A stretch of DNA of 8,288 nt from Akkermansiaceae bacterium (lineage in GTDB: Bacteria > Verrucomicrobiota > Verrucomicrobiia > Verrucomicrobiales > Akkermansiaceae). Below, piece by piece: positions 6,092 to 8,288 of the stretch. The first letter of the stretch is position 1. Every line of letters begins with the position of its first letter. The notes under the pieces are model-generated. The model was not told where the DNA came from, did not search any database, and saw nothing but the letters and a program-made list of their open reading frames with translations. The DNA is taken from the NCBI GenBank assembly GCA_020627645.1, contig JAHDGN010000077.1, positions 3,070-11,357 on the forward strand, given 5' to 3'. A program made the translations under genes and the position numbers.

Positions 6092-6480
6092 ACCACCCCA
6101 TAAATCACCCACCCCCCAACCCAAACCCATACAAACCAAAGTTTCCAAACGAACCATCTCAACCCCGATACTTCAGGAAATCTAATTCGAAAAGCCGCCA
6201 GGCTCAGCCATCCAACCAAAAAAACTAAGGTAAAAACAAAAAAACAGTTCAATCGCCAAGCGTCCTCCCATCGACCTTCACTTAGGGCCACCACTGCCCG
6301 TGTCGAGCCACATCCTGGACAATAAAACCCAGTGACTTTTCTCACCAAACAACCCGGCGAGAAACCACTCAACCATTTTCCACAAGCGATCGCCACCAAG
6401 ATCACAGGCACAATTAGCACCCATCCTGGCCATTTCCTTTCCTTCTTAAAATCTATACTATTCGGTAGATTCTTCTTCAC
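6079..6480 (-). CDS. DUF2752 family membrane protein
   Basis: The 133-residue product carries the DUF2752 signature TGFYCPGCGSTRAVVALSEG (residues 50-69) with Cys54 and Cys57 between hydrophobic segments at about 20-36, 78-98 and 110-130. The family is made of small membrane proteins of unknown function, and the CPxCGxTRA motif suggests a redox or metal-binding role that has not been proven. The start is a GTG at 6478-6480. It lies inside the end of the upstream GYF gene, so the two overlap by 23 nt and translation is probably coupled. No ATG is available in frame near the start. Placement after a GYF_2-DUF4190 gene is an arrangement I associate with Verrucomicrobiota and Bacteroidota. The C-terminal codons overlap the terminator hairpin. 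Confidence 0.85.
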   Translation of the reverse strand: MKKNLPNSIDFKKERKWPGWVLIVPVILVAIACGKWLSGFSPGCLVRKVTGFYCPGCGSTRAVVALSEGRWEDAWRLNCFFVFTLVFLVGWLSLAAFRIRFPEVSGLRWFVWKLWFVWVWVGGWVIYGVVRNF

Positions 6481-7066
6481 TCTCTTGCATTTCCCGCCTC
6501 ACTTCATCTTGAGCCTCCTCCATTGCCTCCTCCCACGAACTATTAAATTCCTTTTTTATCCCATCCCAGCCGATAGCAAACATGATCGCAACATAAAGAA
6601 CGTAGACCATCGATAAATACCCACAAATAAGACCCGCAATAGCCATCCCTCCACCCGTTTGCCTGTTATCCGTCTGCCTTAATTTTTTCAGTGCTAAATG
6701 CCCACAAATAACTGCCGGTATTCCCAAATAGATACCAGCAAACAAACAAAACAAAACCACAGCCAAAATCCCGCACACCAAACTCGCAATCGCCAAACCA
6801 TTCGTAGAACCTGTCTGTGGTCCATAGTCTGGCTGAGCGCTCATCGTCGCACTCTGCACTGGTGGTGAATAGGGACTACCACCCACGGGCGTCACCCCTT
6901 GCTGGCCTACAAACCCCGAATCCCGCAAAGGTTTCCAATCTCCCATCCCCTCATACCAAACCAAGTCATCCTGACCAATCTCGCCAGTCAACACCTTCGA
7001 ACCAAACGTCGCTTCATCAACCGGACCCAACTGCTGACCGTCTTTCGCGTAAAACCACTGCTTCAT
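6458..7066 (-). CDS. GYF_2 domain and DUF4190 membrane protein
   Basis: The 202-residue product has three parts. Residues 3-50 are a GYF_2 domain (WFYAKDGQQLGPV, then DDLVWYEGMGDWKPL), a fold that usually binds proline-rich peptides. Residues 55-88 are a Gly/Pro/Ser/Gln-rich linker. Residues 89-170 are a DUF4190 unit with two helices starting NGLAIASLVCGILAVV and GGMAIAGLICGYLS, including the typical CGHLALKKLR loop. A strongly acidic tail (EEAMEEAQDEV to EEESTE) follows. With the GYF domain N-terminal and no signal peptide, that domain probably faces the cytoplasm. Function is unknown, and an adaptor or sensor in the membrane is only an inference. The ATG at 7064-7066 lies 15 nt after the fabI stop, and the 3' end overlaps the DUF2752 start, so the three genes look like one operon. 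Confidence 0.85.
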   Translation of the reverse strand: MKQWFYAKDGQQLGPVDEATFGSKVLTGEIGQDDLVWYEGMGDWKPLRDSGFVGQQGVTPVGGSPYSPPVQSATMSAQPDYGPQTGSTNGLAIASLVCGILAVVLFCLFAGIYLGIPAVICGHLALKKLRQTDNRQTGGGMAIAGLICGYLSMVYVLYVAIMFAIGWDGIKKEFNSSWEEAMEEAQDEVRREMQESEEESTE

Positions 7067-7081
7067 CTCGAAGATTCTACA

Positions 7082-7858
7082 CTACATTCCCATAATCTGA
7101 TACCCACCATCGACATAAATCACCTGCCCCGTGATCGAAGCCGAACCCTCACTCGCCAAAAAGACACCCGTCGCACCCAACTCCTCCGTCGTGCATGACC
7201 TCCCAAGTGGCGCATGCTCCTCGTAATGCTTAATCATCGACCCAAAACCCGAAATCCCCCGCGCCGCCAACGTCTGAACCGGACCCGCACTAATACAATT
7301 CACCCGGATCCCCTGACGTCCCAAATCAGATGCCAAATAACGAGTCGAGGCCTCCAAACTCGCCTTCGCCACCCCCATCACATTGTAATGAGGCACCACC
7401 TTCTCCGCACCATAATAACTCATCGCCACAATCGATCCCCCATCCGTCATCAACTTCTCAGCCCGCTGCGCAATCGCGACCAAAGAATAAGCACTAATAT
7501 CATGTGAAATCTGATACGCCTCACGAGACGTGCTCAAAAAATCTCCCTCCAGTGCCTCCTTAGGCGCAAACGCCACCGAATGAAGCACCAAATCCACCTT
7601 GTCCGTATGCTTCTTCACATTCTCAAAAAATGCATCGATCTCCTCATCACTCGTCACATCACAAGGGTAAAGCGGCACATCATCCCCAAACGTCCCCGCC
7701 AACTGCTCCACATTGTCCTTCAACCGATCTCCCTGATAATTAAAGATCAACGTCGCTCCAGCCTCCTTCCACGCCTGCGCAATCGCCCACGCGATACTCC
7801 GCTTATTTGCAACTCCAAAAACAACCGCTGTCTTTCCGCTCAAAGGCTTATCACTCAT
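7082..7858 (-). CDS. fabI: Enoyl-[acyl-carrier-protein] reductase (NADH), FabI
   Basis: FabI reduces the trans-2 double bond of enoyl-ACP with NAD(P)H, the last step of each round of type II fatty-acid synthesis in the cytoplasm. From the chosen ATG the protein has 258 residues, the normal FabI length. It starts MSDKPLSGKTAVVFGVANKR with the atypical nucleotide-binding glycine motif at 15-27. The SAFA-type segment LHSVAFAPKEALEG is at 92-105. The catalytic pair is in SYYGAEKVVPHYNVMGVAKASLE, with Tyr148, Tyr158 and Lys165 matching E. coli Tyr146, Tyr156 and Lys163. SAGPVQTLAARGI and a C-terminal VDGGYQIMGM complete it. An ATG four codons upstream (7868-7870) is an alternative start with a GGGGA just before it. 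The frame stays open to 8005, but that extension has no FabI counterpart. The gene heads a tight group with the GYF and DUF2752 genes. Confidence 0.95.
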   Translation of the reverse strand: MSDKPLSGKTAVVFGVANKRSIAWAIAQAWKEAGATLIFNYQGDRLKDNVEQLAGTFGDDVPLYPCDVTSDEEIDAFFENVKKHTDKVDLVLHSVAFAPKEALEGDFLSTSREAYQISHDISAYSLVAIAQRAEKLMTDGGSIVAMSYYGAEKVVPHYNVMGVAKASLEASTRYLASDLGRQGIRVNCISAGPVQTLAARGISGFGSMIKHYEEHAPLGRSCTTEELGATGVFLASEGSASITGQVIYVDGGYQIMGM

Positions 7859-7903
7859 GCGGGCGAGCATTCCCCACTTCCCCGAAAAATCCAAATGCAA
7901 AAA

Positions 7904-7934
7904 ATTACAACTCCATCCATTCTTCCTGCTCCAA
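7904..7934 (-). promoter_or_regulatory. Weak candidate promoter for fabI
   Basis: On the minus strand TTGGAG (plus 7929-7934) and TGTAAT (plus 7904-7909) are separated by 19 nt. The -10 matches consensus at 5 of 6 positions, but the spacer is longer than ideal. Transcription would begin about 30-40 nt before either fabI ATG. The match is modest, and fabI may instead be transcribed from upstream through menC. Confidence 0.25.
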
Positions 7935-7939
7935 CAAAT

Positions 7940-7986
7940 CCCCAAAACCCACACCCACCCCAAGCACCTCCCCAAAGCCCCACCCC
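7940..7986 (-). other. G-tract cluster (putative G-quadruplex) between menC and fabI
   Basis: The minus strand has seven runs of three or four G within 47 nt. On plus coordinates they are C runs at 7983-7986, 7978-7981, 7970-7973, 7958-7961, 7954-7956, 7948-7950 and 7940-7943. Most loops are 1-8 nt. They lie on the coding strand of the flanking genes, so a readthrough transcript would carry them as RNA. The local skew toward G on this strand makes some clustering expected. Confidence 0.4.
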
Positions 7987-8005
7987 TCACCTCCAAATAG
8001 CCCAT

Positions 8006-8288
8006 CTACACAAACAACCCAAGGGTCTGCAAACCACACACCTCCGCAATACCCGCCCTGCCAGCCTCCCACGCCGCAAACCTCTGCCCCACCGGATGAT
8101 CCATATAGCTCGTCACCACCACCCTCTGCTCACTCAAAGCAACCATCTCCTCCACCGCCGGCTTCATCACAAGCACATCCGACCTCCCCCCATCCTCACT
8201 CACCCACCGATCATTCGCCAACCCAACCCCCAACTCCGACACCCTCCCCCACCCCTCCTCAAACACTACCGCATCTTCCAAGAAATCG
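8006..8288 (-). CDS. menC: Probable o-succinylbenzoate synthase (MenC), C-terminal part
   Basis: The minus strand is open from the right edge to a TAG at 8006-8008, giving the last 94 codons of a gene whose 5' part lies outside the window. The fragment contains DVLVMKPAV, then VVVTSYMDHPVGQRFAAWEA, and CGLQTLGLFV at the end. This order fits the last barrel strands of the enolase superfamily o-succinylbenzoate synthases: a KPA strand, then a (S/T)S..(E/D)...G strand, then a GL(D/Q)T segment. OSBS dehydrates SHCHC in menaquinone synthesis. The catalytic lysines and metal ligands would be upstream of the window, so the assignment depends on the C-terminal pattern only. Another enolase-superfamily enzyme is the main alternative. 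A TTG at plus 8279-8281 could be mistaken for a start, but the frame continues beyond it. Confidence 0.55.
   Translation of the reverse strand, partial: DFLEDAVVFEEGWGRVSELGVGLANDRWVSEDGGRSDVLVMKPAVEEMVALSEQRVVVTSYMDHPVGQRFAAWEAGRAGIAEVCGLQTLGLFV

Noticed and set aside
7859..8005. In-frame extension of fabI up to an ATG immediately after the menC stop, adding 49 residues
   Set aside because: The extension has no counterpart in FabI proteins, is made largely of the G-tract cluster, and the ATG at 7858 gives the normal FabI length and N-terminus.
1..8288. CRISPR array, transposase, integrase, tRNA or rRNA genes, phage or known defence genes
   Set aside because: No spaced direct repeats, DDE or recombinase motifs, tRNA-like cloverleaf or known defence domains were seen on reading both strands.

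Overview
The window looks like a piece of a Verrucomicrobiota chromosome (Akkermansiaceae/Rubritaleaceae-like), probably an ordinary chromosomal region with one rearranged spot. The taxonomic call is an inference. It rests on a DUF6288 toroid protein of the kind I know from Verrucomicrobia and Planctomycetes, a secreted SGNH hydrolase, a GYF_2-DUF4190 protein next to a DUF2752 protein, weak or absent Shine-Dalgarno sites, and a FabI that aligns well with the classical enzyme. I see no rRNA, tRNA, CRISPR, integrase or transposase gene. I did not find a clear new defence or mobile system.

Left part (1-2690, AT-richer, little GC skew). On the minus strand lie, in transcription order: an uncharacterised 294-residue protein (1065-1949), a DoxX-family membrane protein (561-1010), a short frameshifted ORF that I do not recognise (346-548), and the first 56 codons of a membrane protein that runs off the left edge (1-170). 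On the plus strand a YceK/YidQ-like lipoprotein (2219-2563) sits behind a promoter so close to its ATG that the mRNA may be leaderless. Two hairpins follow it.

Junction (about 2990-3020). The 3' part of an unrecognised minus-strand gene (2692-3006) meets, head to head, the 3' two thirds or so of a plus-strand DUF6288 gene (conserved sequence from about 3007, only usable ATG at 3118). Both genes lack their 5' ends. This is what a deletion across a divergent promoter region, an inversion breakpoint or an assembly chimera would leave. From here to the right edge the plus strand is strongly C-rich and G-poor on genes of both orientations, unlike the left part.

Right part (3118-8288). The DUF6288 remnant is followed, co-directionally, by a secreted two-part SGNH/GDSL hydrolase (4821-6065). 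A hairpin at 6072-6091 separates it from a convergent minus-strand cluster: end of a probable menC (o-succinylbenzoate synthase, menaquinone synthesis, 8006-8288), fabI (enoyl-ACP reductase, 7082-7858), a GYF_2-DUF4190 membrane protein (6458-7066) and a DUF2752 membrane protein (6079-6480). The last three are 15 nt apart or overlapping and probably share a transcript. A run of seven G-tracts lies on the coding strand between menC and fabI.
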